The translations under genes were made by a program, and so were the position numbers. Below the pieces are notes generated by a model. That model had not been told where the DNA came from. It did not search any database and saw only the letters and a program-made list of their open reading frames with translations. Source: Burkholderiales bacterium (lineage in GTDB: Bacteria; Pseudomonadota; Gammaproteobacteria; Burkholderiales; Burkholderiaceae_C). From it: 64,000 nt of DNA. The stretch is from assembly GCA_028872015.1 (NCBI GenBank), contig JAGWLO010000005.1, forward strand, positions 17,187 through 81,186, written 5' to 3'. This document shows positions 34,808-45,779 of the stretch, one piece after another (the stretch's first letter is position 1; every line of letters starts with the position of its first letter).

Positions 34808-36031
34808 ATGGCCACAGCAACGCTAGGCAACAAGCCCCCCAAGGAAATCATCTTCGAGTGGGAAGGCAAGGACCGCAACGGCAAGGTCGTCCGCGGCGAG
34901 ATGCGTGCCGGCGGCGAATCGGTGGTCAACGCCAGCCTGCGCCGCCAGGGCATCCTGGTCAGCAAGGTCAAGAAGCGCCGCACCAGCGGCGGCCGCGCGA
35001 TCAAGCAGAAGGACATCGCGATCTTCACGCGCCAGCTCTCGACCATGATGAAGGCGGGCGTGCCGCTGCTGCAGTCCTTCGACATCGTGGCGCGCGGCAG
35101 CACCAACCCGCGCATGACCAAGCTGCTCAACGACATCCGCTCCGATGTCGAGACCGGCACCAGCCTGTCCTCGGCCTTCCGCAAGCACCCCCTGCACTTC
35201 GACGCCCTGTACTGCAACCTGGTCGAGGCCGGCGAGGCGGGCGGCATCCTCGAAGCCCTGCTCGACCGGCTGGCCGTCTACCAGGAAAAGACGCTGGCCA
35301 TCACGGCCAAGATCAAGGCGGCGCTGATCTACCCGGTGGCCGTGATCGTGGTCGCCTTCATCGTGCTGACGATCATCATGATCTTCGTCATCCCCACCTT
35401 CGAGGACGTGTTCAAGTCCTTCGGCGGCGAACTGCCCGGGCCGACGCTGGTCGTGATCGCGATGTCGAAGTTCTTCGTCAAGTGGTGGTGGGCGATCTTC
35501 GGCTTGCTCGGCGGCGGGCTGTATTTCTTCTTCGAGAGCTGGAAGCGCTCCGAGAAGATGCAGATGGCGATGGACCGCTTCCTGCTCAAGGTGCCGGTCT
35601 TCGGCGACCTGATCAACAAATCGGTGATCGCGCGCTGGACGCGCACGCTGTCGACGATGTTCGCCGCCGGCGTGCCGCTGGTCGAGGCGCTCGACTCGGT
35701 GGGCGGCGCCTCGGGCAACGCGGTGTATGCACAGGCCACCGAGCAGATCCAGAAGGACGTGTCCACCGGTGCGGCCCTCACCACCTCGATGACCGGCACC
35801 GGCGTGTTCCCGACCATGGTGCTGCAGATGGCCGCCATCGGCGAGGAATCGGGCTCGCTCGACCACATGCTGGCCAAGGCGGCGGAGTTCTACGAGGAAG
35901 AGGTCGACGAGATGGTCAAGGGCCTGTCGAGCCTGATGGAGCCCTTCATCATCGTGATCCTGGGTGTGCTGATCGGCGGCATCGTCGTGTCGATGTACCT
36001 GCCCATCTTCAAGCTGGGCTCGGTCGTCTAG
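34808..36031 (+). CDS. pilC: Type IV pilus inner membrane platform protein PilC
   Basis: FTRQLSTMMKAGVPLLQSFDIV...RWTRTLSTMFAAGVPLVEALDSVGGASGN. Confidence 0.96.
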   Translation: MATATLGNKPPKEIIFEWEGKDRNGKVVRGEMRAGGESVVNASLRRQGILVSKVKKRRTSGGRAIKQKDIAIFTRQLSTMMKAGVPLLQSFDIVARGSTNPRMTKLLNDIRSDVETGTSLSSAFRKHPLHFDALYCNLVEAGEAGGILEALLDRLAVYQEKTLAITAKIKAALIYPVAVIVVAFIVLTIIMIFVIPTFEDVFKSFGGELPGPTLVVIAMSKFFVKWWWAIFGLLGGGLYFFFESWKRSEKMQMAMDRFLLKVPVFGDLINKSVIARWTRTLSTMFAAGVPLVEALDSVGGASGNAVYAQATEQIQKDVSTGAALTTSMTGTGVFPTMVLQMAAIGEESGSLDHMLAKAAEFYEEEVDEMVKGLSSLMEPFIIVILGVLIGGIVVSMYLPIFKLGSVV

Positions 36032-36032
36032 C

Positions 36033-36977
36033 GTGACCGACCTGTTCGGCGGGCTGCCGCTGGCACTGCTGCTCTCGCCCGGGGCGCTGGCCCTGCTGGG
36101 CCTGGCGGTGGGCAGCTTCCTCAACGTGGTGGTGCACCGCCTGCCGCTGATGCTGGAGCGCCAGTGGTGGGGCGATGTCGCCGCCCAGCTGTCCGACGCC
36201 GACTCGTTCCGCCGCGTGTTCGCCGGCGCGCCGCCCGAGCGCCTGGCCCTGGCCTCGGCCGGGCTCGAGAAGTCCCTTGCCGAGCTGGCGCCCTTGAGCC
36301 TGGCGCGCCCGGCATCGCGTTGCCCGTCGTGCGGCCACCGCATCGGCTGGCTGCAGAACATCCCGCTGCTGAGCTGGCTGGCACTGCGCGGGCGCTGCGC
36401 GAGTTGCCACAGCAGGATCGGGCTGCGTTATCCGCTGGTCGAGCTGGGCACGGCGGTCCTGTTCGCGGCCTTCGGCTGGCAGGGCGGGCCGCAGCCGCTG
36501 ACGCTGCTGTGGTGCGCGGTCGGCGCGGTGCTGCTGGCGCTGGCGCTGATCGACTGGGACACCACCGTGCTGCCCGATGCACTGACGCTGCCGCTGCTGT
36601 GGGCCGGGCTGGTGGCCGCTGCGCTCGGCTGGCTGCCGGGCCTGGGCCTGCTGCCCTCGCTGTGGGGCGCTGCGGCCGGCTACCTGTCGCTCTGGGCCGT
36701 TTACTGGTTCTTCAAGCTCGCCACCGGCAAGGAAGGCATGGGCTTCGGCGACTTCAAGCTGCTGGCCGCGTTGGGCGCCTGGCTCGGCTGGCAGGCGATC
36801 CTGCCCATCGTGCTGATGGCCTCGGTGATCGGCGCCGCGGTCGGCTTGGTGATGAAGGCCGGCGGCGCGCTGCGCCAGGGCCGTTTCGTGCCCTTCGGCC
36901 CGTTTCTGGTCGGCGGCGGCCTGGTGGTGATGCTGGTCGGCCTGCCCAGGGTGCTCGGGTGGATGGGCTGGGCCTGA
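36033..36977 (+). CDS. pilD: Type IV prepilin peptidase/N-methyltransferase PilD (GTG start)
   Basis: GSFLNVVVHRLP, CPSCGHRIGWLQNIPLLSWLALRGRCASCHSRIGLRYPLVE, GKEGMGFGDFKLLAALGAWLGW. Confidence 0.95.
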   Translation: MTDLFGGLPLALLLSPGALALLGLAVGSFLNVVVHRLPLMLERQWWGDVAAQLSDADSFRRVFAGAPPERLALASAGLEKSLAELAPLSLARPASRCPSCGHRIGWLQNIPLLSWLALRGRCASCHSRIGLRYPLVELGTAVLFAAFGWQGGPQPLTLLWCAVGAVLLALALIDWDTTVLPDALTLPLLWAGLVAAALGWLPGLGLLPSLWGAAAGYLSLWAVYWFFKLATGKEGMGFGDFKLLAALGAWLGWQAILPIVLMASVIGAAVGLVMKAGGALRQGRFVPFGPFLVGGGLVVMLVGLPRVLGWMGWA

Positions 36978-37633
36978 CGGAGGCACCCCACGGCGGCTTT
37001 GCGGGCCGCCCCATCCGCACCATCGGCCTCACGGGCGGCATCGGCAGCGGCAAGAGCACCGTGGCCGCCATGCTGGTGCGCTGCGGCGCGCACCTGGTGG
37101 ACAGCGATGCCATCGCGCGCGCGCTCACGGCCGCCGGCGGTGCCGCCCTGCCGGCGCTCGAGCAGGCTTTCGGCGCGCGGGCGCTGGCCGCGGACGGCGC
37201 CCTCGACCGCGCCTGGATGCGCGAGCGCGCCTTTGCCGACCCCGCCGCCAAGGCCCGGCTCGAGGCGGTGCTGCACCCCCTGATCGGCCAGGAAGCGCAG
37301 CGCCAGGCCGCGGCGGCCCGGGGCCGGCCCGTGGTCCACGACGTGCCACTGCTGGCCGAGTCGCGCGGGCCCGCGGGCTGGCGGGCGCGGGTCGACCGGG
37401 TGCTCGTCGTCGACTGCGCGGAGGCGACGCAGATCGCCCGCGTCGCGCAACGTCCCGGCTGGACCGAGGCCGTGGCGCAGCAGGTGGTGGCGCAGCAGGC
37501 CACGCGGGCGCGGCGACGCGCCGTGGCCGACGCGGTGCTGTTCAACGAGGACCTGTCGCCAGCCGCGCTCGAAGCCCAGGTGCGCGCACTGTGGGCGCTG
37601 TGGTTCGGGACCGCGGAGCCTGTGGAACAATGA
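36959..37633 (+). CDS. coaE: Dephospho-CoA kinase (start uncertain, overlaps pilD)
   Basis: IRTIGLTGGIGSGKSTVAAMLVRCGAHLVDSDAIARALTA, LHPLIGQEA. Confidence 0.92.
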   Translation: MDGLGLTEAPHGGFAGRPIRTIGLTGGIGSGKSTVAAMLVRCGAHLVDSDAIARALTAAGGAALPALEQAFGARALAADGALDRAWMRERAFADPAAKARLEAVLHPLIGQEAQRQAAAARGRPVVHDVPLLAESRGPAGWRARVDRVLVVDCAEATQIARVAQRPGWTEAVAQQVVAQQATRARRRAVADAVLFNEDLSPAALEAQVRALWALWFGTAEPVEQ

Positions 37634-37667
37634 TTCCGCGCCGGGCTCTCACCGGCCCACACGCCGC

Positions 37668-38438
37668 GTGCAGCCCGCCACCTTGGTCCTCTACGAGTAC
37701 CCCTTCAACGAAGGCATACGCACCATGCTGCGGCTCGAACACCTGTTCGACCGCCTGGGCGAACTCGTCGCGCGCGACGCGGCCGTCGACCACCACTTCG
37801 CGCTGGCCACCATCTTCGAGATCATGGACGTGGCGGCGCGCGCCGACCTCAAGAGCGACCTGCTCAAGGAACTCGACCGCCACCGCACCCAGCTGCAGGG
37901 CTTTCGCGGCCACCCGGGCGTGGAGCCGGCGGCGCTGGACGCGGTGGTGGCCCGCATCGACCATGCGTTCGACGGCCTGAACCAGCTGCCCGGCAAGGCC
38001 GGCCACGTGCTGTCCGGCAACGAGTGGCTGATGAGCATCCGCAGCCGCATCAACATCCCCGGCGGCACCTGCGAGTTCGACCTGCCGGCCTACTACGCCT
38101 GGCAGCAGCATGCCGCCGCCCAGCGGCGCGCCGATCTCGAAGGCTGGATGGCCACGCTCACGCCGCTGGCCGAGGCCCTGCAGGTGCTGCTCGGTCTGCT
38201 GCGCGACAGCGGCGCGCCACAGCGCCTCGTCGCCCCGGGCGGGCAGTACCAGCAGAGCCTGCCGGCCGGCCGGCCGTACCAGCTGCTGCGCGTGCACATC
38301 GCCGCCGACACCGGGCTGGTACCCGAGATCACCGGCCACCGGCTGCTGGTGTCGGTGCGCTTCATGCGCCCCGACGCCGAAGGCCGCCTGCGCCATGCCG
38401 GCACCGACACCACGTTCGAGCTGGCCCTGTGCGCTTAG
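37668..38438 (+). CDS. zapD: Cell division protein ZapD
   Basis: LVLYEYPFNEGIRTMLRLEHLFDRLGEL, GNEWLMSIRSRINIPGGTCEFDLPAYYAWQ. Confidence 0.93.
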   Translation: MQPATLVLYEYPFNEGIRTMLRLEHLFDRLGELVARDAAVDHHFALATIFEIMDVAARADLKSDLLKELDRHRTQLQGFRGHPGVEPAALDAVVARIDHAFDGLNQLPGKAGHVLSGNEWLMSIRSRINIPGGTCEFDLPAYYAWQQHAAAQRRADLEGWMATLTPLAEALQVLLGLLRDSGAPQRLVAPGGQYQQSLPAGRPYQLLRVHIAADTGLVPEITGHRLLVSVRFMRPDAEGRLRHAGTDTTFELALCA

Positions 38439-38457
38439 CCTGGGCCTGAGCCTGCCC

Positions 38458-38667
38458 GTGGCGACCCGCACCCCCGCCCTGCCCGAGCGCCAGGTGCCCT
38501 GCCCCAGCTGCCGCCGGCTGGCGCCTTACGGCGAGCGCAACCCCTGGCGCCCTTTCTGCAGCCAGCGCTGCCGCAGCGCCGACCTGGGCGCCTGGGCCAG
38601 CGAACGCTTTCGCGTACCGGTGCCGCCCACGGCCGACGAAGACGACGACGCCGGCGCCGCGCCATGA
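38458..38667 (+). CDS. yacG: DNA gyrase inhibitor YacG (GTG start)
   Basis: VPCPSCRRLAPYGERNPWRPFCSQRCRSADLGAWASERFRVP. Confidence 0.92.
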   Translation: MATRTPALPERQVPCPSCRRLAPYGERNPWRPFCSQRCRSADLGAWASERFRVPVPPTADEDDDAGAAP

Positions 38668-39824
38668 CGTCCGCCCGCCAATGGCTGCAGGGCTGCGTGC
38701 TCACGCCCGGCGGCTGGGTGCGCGGCGGTCTGGCGCTGGCCGACGGGCGGGTGGCCGACATCAGCGGCGAGCCCCTGACCGAATCCGCGGCACGCGCCAG
38801 CGGACTGCCGCTGTGGCTGCCCGGCTTCATCGACCTGCACGTTCACGGCGGCGGCGGCCACGACACCATGGCCGGCGGCGCGGCGGTCGCCGCCATCGCA
38901 CGCTGCCACGCCCGGCACGGCACGACTTCGTTGCTGGCCACCACGATGACGGCGCCGCGCAACGAGATCGAGGCCGCGCTGCGCGCCCTGGCCCCGCAGG
39001 TGGCGCAGCGGCCCCGCAACGGCGCCCGCGTGCTGGGCGTGCATCTCGAAGGCCCGTACCTGAGCCCGCACAAGCTGGGCGCGCAGCCCGATTTCGTGGC
39101 CGCGGCCACGCTCGACGACGTGCTGGCGCTGCATGCACTGGCGCCGTTGCGCCTGATCACCCTCGCGCCGGAGCGGCCGGGTCACCTGGCGCTGATCGTC
39201 GCGCTGCGTCAGCGCGGCTTCGTGGTCCAGATCGGCCACAGCGCCGGGCGCTACGAGGACGGCGTGGCGGCACTGGCCGCCGGCGCCACGGGCTTCACCC
39301 ACCTGTTCAATGCGATGAGCGCGATGCACCACCGCGAGCCCGGCCTGGTCGGCGCGGCGCTGGCCCATGCCGAGCGCGCCGAGATCATCCCCGACCTGCT
39401 GCACGTGCACCCCGGCGCCATCCACGCCGCGCTGCGCGCCATTCCCGGGCTGTACTGCGTGACCGATGCCACCGCCGCCGCCGGCATGCCCGATGGCGAG
39501 TACGCGCTCGGCCGCCACCGCGTCACCAAGTGCCTGGGCGGCGTGCGCCTGGCCGACGGCACGCTGGCCGGCAGCACGCTGACCATGGACCAGGCGCTGC
39601 GCAACCTGGTCGGGCTGGGCCTGACGCTGGCCGAGGCTTCGCGCCGCACGGCCACGCTGGCGGCCCAGCACCTGGGCCTGGCCGACCGGGGCGAGATCCG
39701 GCCCGGCGCCTGGGCCGACCTGGTGGCGCTGGACAGCGCGCTGCAGTTGCAGCAGGTCTGGGTCGAGGCCGAAGCGATTGAGCCCGAGCCCGAGCCCGAA
39801 CGCGAGTTCGCAACTGCGCGCTGA
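38664..39824 (+). CDS. nagA: N-acetylglucosamine-6-phosphate deacetylase
   Basis: GFIDLHVHGGGGHDTM, HLEGPYLSPHKLGAQ, GFTHLFNAMSAMHHREPG. Confidence 0.93.
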   Translation: MTSARQWLQGCVLTPGGWVRGGLALADGRVADISGEPLTESAARASGLPLWLPGFIDLHVHGGGGHDTMAGGAAVAAIARCHARHGTTSLLATTMTAPRNEIEAALRALAPQVAQRPRNGARVLGVHLEGPYLSPHKLGAQPDFVAAATLDDVLALHALAPLRLITLAPERPGHLALIVALRQRGFVVQIGHSAGRYEDGVAALAAGATGFTHLFNAMSAMHHREPGLVGAALAHAERAEIIPDLLHVHPGAIHAALRAIPGLYCVTDATAAAGMPDGEYALGRHRVTKCLGGVRLADGTLAGSTLTMDQALRNLVGLGLTLAEASRRTATLAAQHLGLADRGEIRPGAWADLVALDSALQLQQVWVEAEAIEPEPEPEREFATAR

Positions 39825-40824
39825 GGCGCTGCAGGCGCCGGCCGCGGCGGCGCGCCTGCTGGCCGCCGATGGTTGCGCCTACGCGGCGCTGGGCGCCGCG
39901 TTGCAGGGCGAGCCGCCGCAGGCGGTGGTGACGGTCGCCCGCGGCAGCTCGGACCATGCCGCGCACTACCTGGCGTACCTGGTCATGTCGCGCCTGGGGC
40001 AGCTCGTGACTTCGCTGCCGATGTCGCTGGTGACGCTGCACGATGCGCCGCTGCGTTGCCGGGGCCTGCTGTCGCTGGCCTTCTCGCAATCGGGCCAGAG
40101 CCCCGACCTGGTGGCGCCCACCGAGTTCTTCGGCCGCGGCGGCGCCCGCACCGTGGCGCTGGTCAACGACACCACCTCGCCGCTGGCGCGGGCTGCGCAA
40201 TGGGTGCTGCCGCTGCATGCCGGGGCCGAGACCAGCGTGGCGGCCACCAAGAGCTTCGTCTGCCAGTTGGTGGCCGGGGCGCGCCTGGTCGCGGCGTGGC
40301 AGGGCGATGCCCCGCTGCACGCCGCACTGCAGGCGCTGCCCGAAGCGCTGGCCGCCGCCGGGCGCGCCGACTGGTCAGCCGCCCTGCCCGTGCTGGCGCA
40401 GGCCGAGCGGCTCTATGTGGTCAGCCGCGGCACCGGGCTGCCGGTGGCCCTGGAAGCCGCGCTCAAGCTGAAGGAAACCTGCGGCATCCAGGCCGAGGCC
40501 TACTCGGGCGCCGAGCTGCGCCATGGTCCGCTGGCCCTGGTGGGCGACGGCTACCCGGTGCTCGTGATCGCGCCGCGCGGCCCGGCCCAGGCCGGCCTGC
40601 TGAGCCTGGCCGACGACCTGCGGCAGCGCGGCGCCCAGGTGCTGCTGGCGGCACCGGCCGGGGTGCCGGGCGCCCGGCTGCCGCTGCACCCGGGGCCCGA
40701 CCCCGCGCTCGACCCCATCACCGCCGTGCAGTCGTTCTACCTGCTGGTCGACGCCCTGGCGCAGGCGCGCGGGTTGGACCCCGACGCGCCGCGAAACCTG
40801 AGCAAGGTCACGCGCACGCACTGA
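39778..40824 (+). CDS. SIS-domain protein (NagB-II/AgaS-like glucosamine-6-phosphate deaminase/isomerase); TTG start proposed
   Basis: VVTVARGSSDHAAHYLAYL, LAFSQSGQSPDLV, GAETSVAATKSFVCQL, EAYSGAELRHGPLALV; downstream of nagA. Confidence 0.85.
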   Translation: MSPSPSPNASSQLRAEALQAPAAAARLLAADGCAYAALGAALQGEPPQAVVTVARGSSDHAAHYLAYLVMSRLGQLVTSLPMSLVTLHDAPLRCRGLLSLAFSQSGQSPDLVAPTEFFGRGGARTVALVNDTTSPLARAAQWVLPLHAGAETSVAATKSFVCQLVAGARLVAAWQGDAPLHAALQALPEALAAAGRADWSAALPVLAQAERLYVVSRGTGLPVALEAALKLKETCGIQAEAYSGAELRHGPLALVGDGYPVLVIAPRGPAQAGLLSLADDLRQRGAQVLLAAPAGVPGARLPLHPGPDPALDPITAVQSFYLLVDALAQARGLDPDAPRNLSKVTRTH

Positions 40825-40858
40825 GCCCCGGTACCCACCGGGTCAGCGCGACCAGGCC

Positions 40859-40887
40859 CTTGTATCGCCGTGCGCGCGCCCTATAAT
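40859..40887 (+). promoter_or_regulatory. Putative groES promoter (sigma32-like CTTGTAT-N13-CCCTATAAT overlapping a sigma70 -10 TATAAT)
   Basis: Boxes read directly upstream of the CIRCE element. Confidence 0.5.
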
Positions 40888-40894
40888 CCGCCTG

Positions 40895-40921
40895 CTAGCA
40901 CTCGCCAAGGCTGAGTGCTAA
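40895..40921 (+). promoter_or_regulatory. CIRCE element (HrcA operator)
   Basis: cTAGCACTC-GCCAAGGCT-GAGTGCTAA: CIRCE inverted repeat with 9-nt spacer; only the first base deviates. Confidence 0.95.
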
Positions 40922-41034
40922 CGATCGGAGGGCGTTCGGCAGCTGCTGCGCAACCCGACGATCGATGAATGTCAGCAAGGACTGACTTCTTCAGTTCCTG
41001 GCACCGTGCCTACCGTCAATCGCAAGGAGAAGAT

Positions 41035-41325
41035 ATGAAGCTGCGTCCGTTGCACGATCGCGTGATCGTCAAGCGCCTCGAGCAGGAAACCAAGACTGCC
41101 TCGGGCATCGTGATCCCCGACAACGCCGCCGAGAAGCCCGACCAGGGTGAAGTCCTGGCCGTGGGCCCGGGCAAGCGTAGCGACAAGGGTGATTTCATCG
41201 CCCTGAACATCAAGGTCGGCGACCGCGTGCTGTTCGGCAAGTACAGCGGCCAGACCGTCAAGGTCGATGGCGACGAACTGCTGGTGATGCGCGAAGAAGA
41301 CCTCTTCGCCGTCGTCGAGAAGTAA
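41035..41325 (+). CDS. groES: Co-chaperonin GroES
   Basis: [46 protein letters not shown]. Confidence 0.98.
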   Translation: MKLRPLHDRVIVKRLEQETKTASGIVIPDNAAEKPDQGEVLAVGPGKRSDKGDFIALNIKVGDRVLFGKYSGQTVKVDGDELLVMREEDLFAVVEK

Positions 41326-43011
<1,686 letters not shown>

Positions 43012-43069
43012 GCCCTGCGGGCCGGCACCACGGTGCCGGCCCCGTGCCGACAAGCTGCGGCCGATGGCC

Positions 43070-43103
43070 AGGCCCGCGCACCGCGAGGTGGGCGGGCCTT
43101 TTC
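43070..43103 (+). terminator. Rho-independent terminator downstream of groEL
   Basis: AGGCCCGC-(GCACCGCGAGGTGG)-GCGGGCCT followed by TTT. Confidence 0.7.
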
Positions 43104-43172
43104 GTTCCTACGTCGCGCCTGCGGCTCCGCAGCGCCTTCAAGGCTGCGCGCTGCGGCCGATAAACTCAAGCC

Positions 43173-44861
43173 ATGTCCGCCCGGCAGATCTCGCGCGCCC
43201 TGAATCAGTTCGTCGACGACGAGCTGCTGCGTGCCCCGCTGCTCTTCGACCAGCTGGTGGACGGCACCATCGAGCACGCGCGGGCCGAGATGGCCGACAT
43301 GCCGCCGGTGCAGCGCGGCGCCATCGCCGACATGCTCGAGTCGCTGCTGGCGCAGCGGCCCAGGCTCGGGCAGTACTTCACGCGCTCGCTGGGCGAGCAG
43401 GCCCGCCAGGAGCTCGCGGCCGGCTCGCCGGCCGGCGGCATCGCGCGCCCCGCCACGCCCGGGGCGACGCGGCCGCGCACGCTGGCGCTGGTGGACGACG
43501 CGACGGTGGCGCTCGACGTCGAGCTCTCGCACGCCATCGAGGCCATCAAGAGCATCGCCGAATACGAGCTGCGCGAGCTGCAGACCTACACCGCGGCCCT
43601 GGTCGGCGACATGGACGTGGCCGCCGACCACAACCCCTTCCGCGCCGAGACCTATGCCCGCGCCCTGTGGGACGCGGCGCAGGCGCTGCCGCTGTCGCGC
43701 GGGCACCAGGTGGCCTTCATGCGCCATGCGGGCGTGCCGCTGGCGCACCTGCTGCGCAAGAGCTACGCCGCGGCTTCGTCGCGGCTCGAGTCGATGGGCG
43801 TCGAGCCGGCGGCCTACCGCACGCTGATCCTGCCGGCGGGCTCGCGCCGCGGCACGTTGCCGGGCGAGACCACCTTCAGCCCCGACCTGCAGCGCATGCG
43901 AGACAGCATGAGCTCGCAGCGCGGCGGTCCGCAGACCCTGAGCCTGCGCCTGGAGGGCCAGCCGGCACCGCTGCCCACGGCCGCGGGCGCGCTGGCGGGG
44001 GGCGCTGCGCGCGCGCCCGAAACCTGGCGCGACATCGCCCGCCAGGCCGCCAACCCGGTGGACCGGCAATCGGTCGAACTCGTCAGCCGGCTGTTCGACG
44101 CCATGCGCGCCGACCCCCGCGTGCCGCACGACGTGGCGGCGCTGATCGCACGCCTGCAGGGCCCGGCGATGCGCCTGACGTTGCGCGACAGCAGCCTGCT
44201 CGACCAGGACCGGCACCCGCTGTGGCGCTTCATCAACCGGCTCGCCTTCGAAGCCGAGATGACCCCCGACCCGGCCGACCCCGAGCGGGCGCAACTGCTG
44301 GCGGCCGCCCAGTCGACCGTGGAGCGGCTGGGCGACGAGCCCGACCAGAGCAACGAGCTCTACCGCTGGGCCATCGAGCGGCTGGACCTGCTGCAGCAGC
44401 GCCGCATGGCGCGGCGCCTGGCTGCCGCAGCCAGCCAGATCGGTGCGCTGCAGAAACTCGAGGACAAGCTGGCCGACGGCGGCCCGCTGCCCTCCACGCT
44501 GCACGGCATGCTCGACGTGCCGCACCTGGACACGGTGCCGGCCGAGCTGATCGAGTCGCTCGGCGCCAAGACCGTGCCCGACTCGGGTGGCGAGTCTTGG
44601 CTCGACGAGTTGCGGCCGGGCGACTGGGTACGCATGTTCATCCAGGGTCACTGGGTGCAGGCGCGGCTGCTGTGGCCGGGCGAGCGGCGCGAGATCTGGC
44701 TGTTTGCCGACGGCGCCTCCGACGACACCTGGGCCGTGCGCCGCGGCGCCCTGCTGACGATGCGCACCGAGCGCCTGGCCAAGAAGATCCGCGAGCGCTC
44801 GATCGTCGGCAGCGCCGCGGCGCGGGTGCAGGAAGCCCTGGCCGCGCCCAAGCCGGCCTGA
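43173..44861 (+). CDS. DUF1631-like protein
   Basis: 562 aa; ...LFDQLVDGTIEHARAEM..., C-terminal LRPGDWVRMFIQGHWVQARLLWPGERREIWLFADGASDDTWAVRRGALLTM characteristic of this family. Confidence 0.65.
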   Translation: MSARQISRALNQFVDDELLRAPLLFDQLVDGTIEHARAEMADMPPVQRGAIADMLESLLAQRPRLGQYFTRSLGEQARQELAAGSPAGGIARPATPGATRPRTLALVDDATVALDVELSHAIEAIKSIAEYELRELQTYTAALVGDMDVAADHNPFRAETYARALWDAAQALPLSRGHQVAFMRHAGVPLAHLLRKSYAAASSRLESMGVEPAAYRTLILPAGSRRGTLPGETTFSPDLQRMRDSMSSQRGGPQTLSLRLEGQPAPLPTAAGALAGGAARAPETWRDIARQAANPVDRQSVELVSRLFDAMRADPRVPHDVAALIARLQGPAMRLTLRDSSLLDQDRHPLWRFINRLAFEAEMTPDPADPERAQLLAAAQSTVERLGDEPDQSNELYRWAIERLDLLQQRRMARRLAAAASQIGALQKLEDKLADGGPLPSTLHGMLDVPHLDTVPAELIESLGAKTVPDSGGESWLDELRPGDWVRMFIQGHWVQARLLWPGERREIWLFADGASDDTWAVRRGALLTMRTERLAKKIRERSIVGSAAARVQEALAAPKPA

Positions 44862-44897
44862 GGCGCCAGCCCGCGCGCGGCGGCAGGCCGCGGCGGG

Positions 44898-45779
44898 TCA
44901 GCCCTCGGCCACCAGCTCGGCGATGAGCGCGGCCACGCGCGCCGGCTGCTCGTGCACGATCCAGTGCGTGGCCGAAGGCACCCGCAGCAGGCGCAGCGTC
45001 GGCACCCAGCGCTCCAGCCCCTGCAGCAGGCCGGGACGCAAGGCCAGGTCGGCGTCGCCCCAGAGCACGGTGGTGGGCACGCGCACGGTCACGCTCTCGT
45101 CGGGCAGGGTCAGCGTGTGCAGCGCGTCGCCGGGCGCGGTGGCCGGCCGCAGCGGCGAGGCGCGGTAGTAGTTCAGCGGGCCGCGCAGCCCGGCCCCGCC
45201 TTCGCCCCAGGCGGCGCGATAGCGGTCCTGCAGCTCGGGCGTAAGCCATGCCGCCGCGCCGAAGAAGGGCCACAGGCGCGCGAAATCGCGCTCGGCCAGC
45301 AGCCGCTCGGCATCAGGCCGGCAGAGGAAGTTCATGTAGGCGCTGGCCTGCTGCTGCTCGGCGCTGGCCCGCAGCTCGCGCAGGAAGGCCGCCGGGTGCG
45401 GCGAGTTGACGATGAGCAGGTGGCGGATCAGGTCGGGCCGCGCGGCGGCCAGGTTCCAGGCCAGCGCGCCGCCCCAGTCGTGCGCCACCAGCAGCGGCAG
45501 CGGCGCGCCCAGGGCCTCGATCGCTGCCGCCACGTCGGCCACCAGGGGCTTGGCGCGGTAGGCCTCCACATCCGCCGGTGCCGACGAGCCCGGGTAGCCG
45601 CGCAGATTGGGCGCCACGGCGTTCACGCGCTCGGCCAGCAGCGACAGCACCTCGTCCCAGGCGAAGGCAGCCTCGGGAAAGCCATGCAGCAGCAGCGCGC
45701 CGGGGCGGCCGGCGCCGTTGCGGCGGCAGGCCAGCGTGATGCCGTGCGGCAGCACCAGGTCGAAGCGCTCCGGGCTCAT
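44898..45779 (-). CDS. Alpha/beta hydrolase (epoxide hydrolase/haloalkane dehalogenase-like)
   Basis: LLLHGFPEAAFAWDEVL, LLVAHDWGGALAWNLA; C-terminal catalytic His region ATHWIVHEQPARVA. Confidence 0.88.
   Translation of the reverse strand: MSPERFDLVLPHGITLACRRNGAGRPGALLLHGFPEAAFAWDEVLSLLAERVNAVAPNLRGYPGSSAPADVEAYRAKPLVADVAAAIEALGAPLPLLVAHDWGGALAWNLAAARPDLIRHLLIVNSPHPAAFLRELRASAEQQQASAYMNFLCRPDAERLLAERDFARLWPFFGAAAWLTPELQDRYRAAWGEGGAGLRGPLNYYRASPLRPATAPGDALHTLTLPDESVTVRVPTTVLWGDADLALRPGLLQGLERWVPTLRLLRVPSATHWIVHEQPARVAALIAELVAEG

Noticed and set aside
32984-34820. Long minus-strand ORFs opposite pilB (225 and 589 aa)
   Set aside because: Shadow frames; the plus strand encodes an unmistakable PilB.
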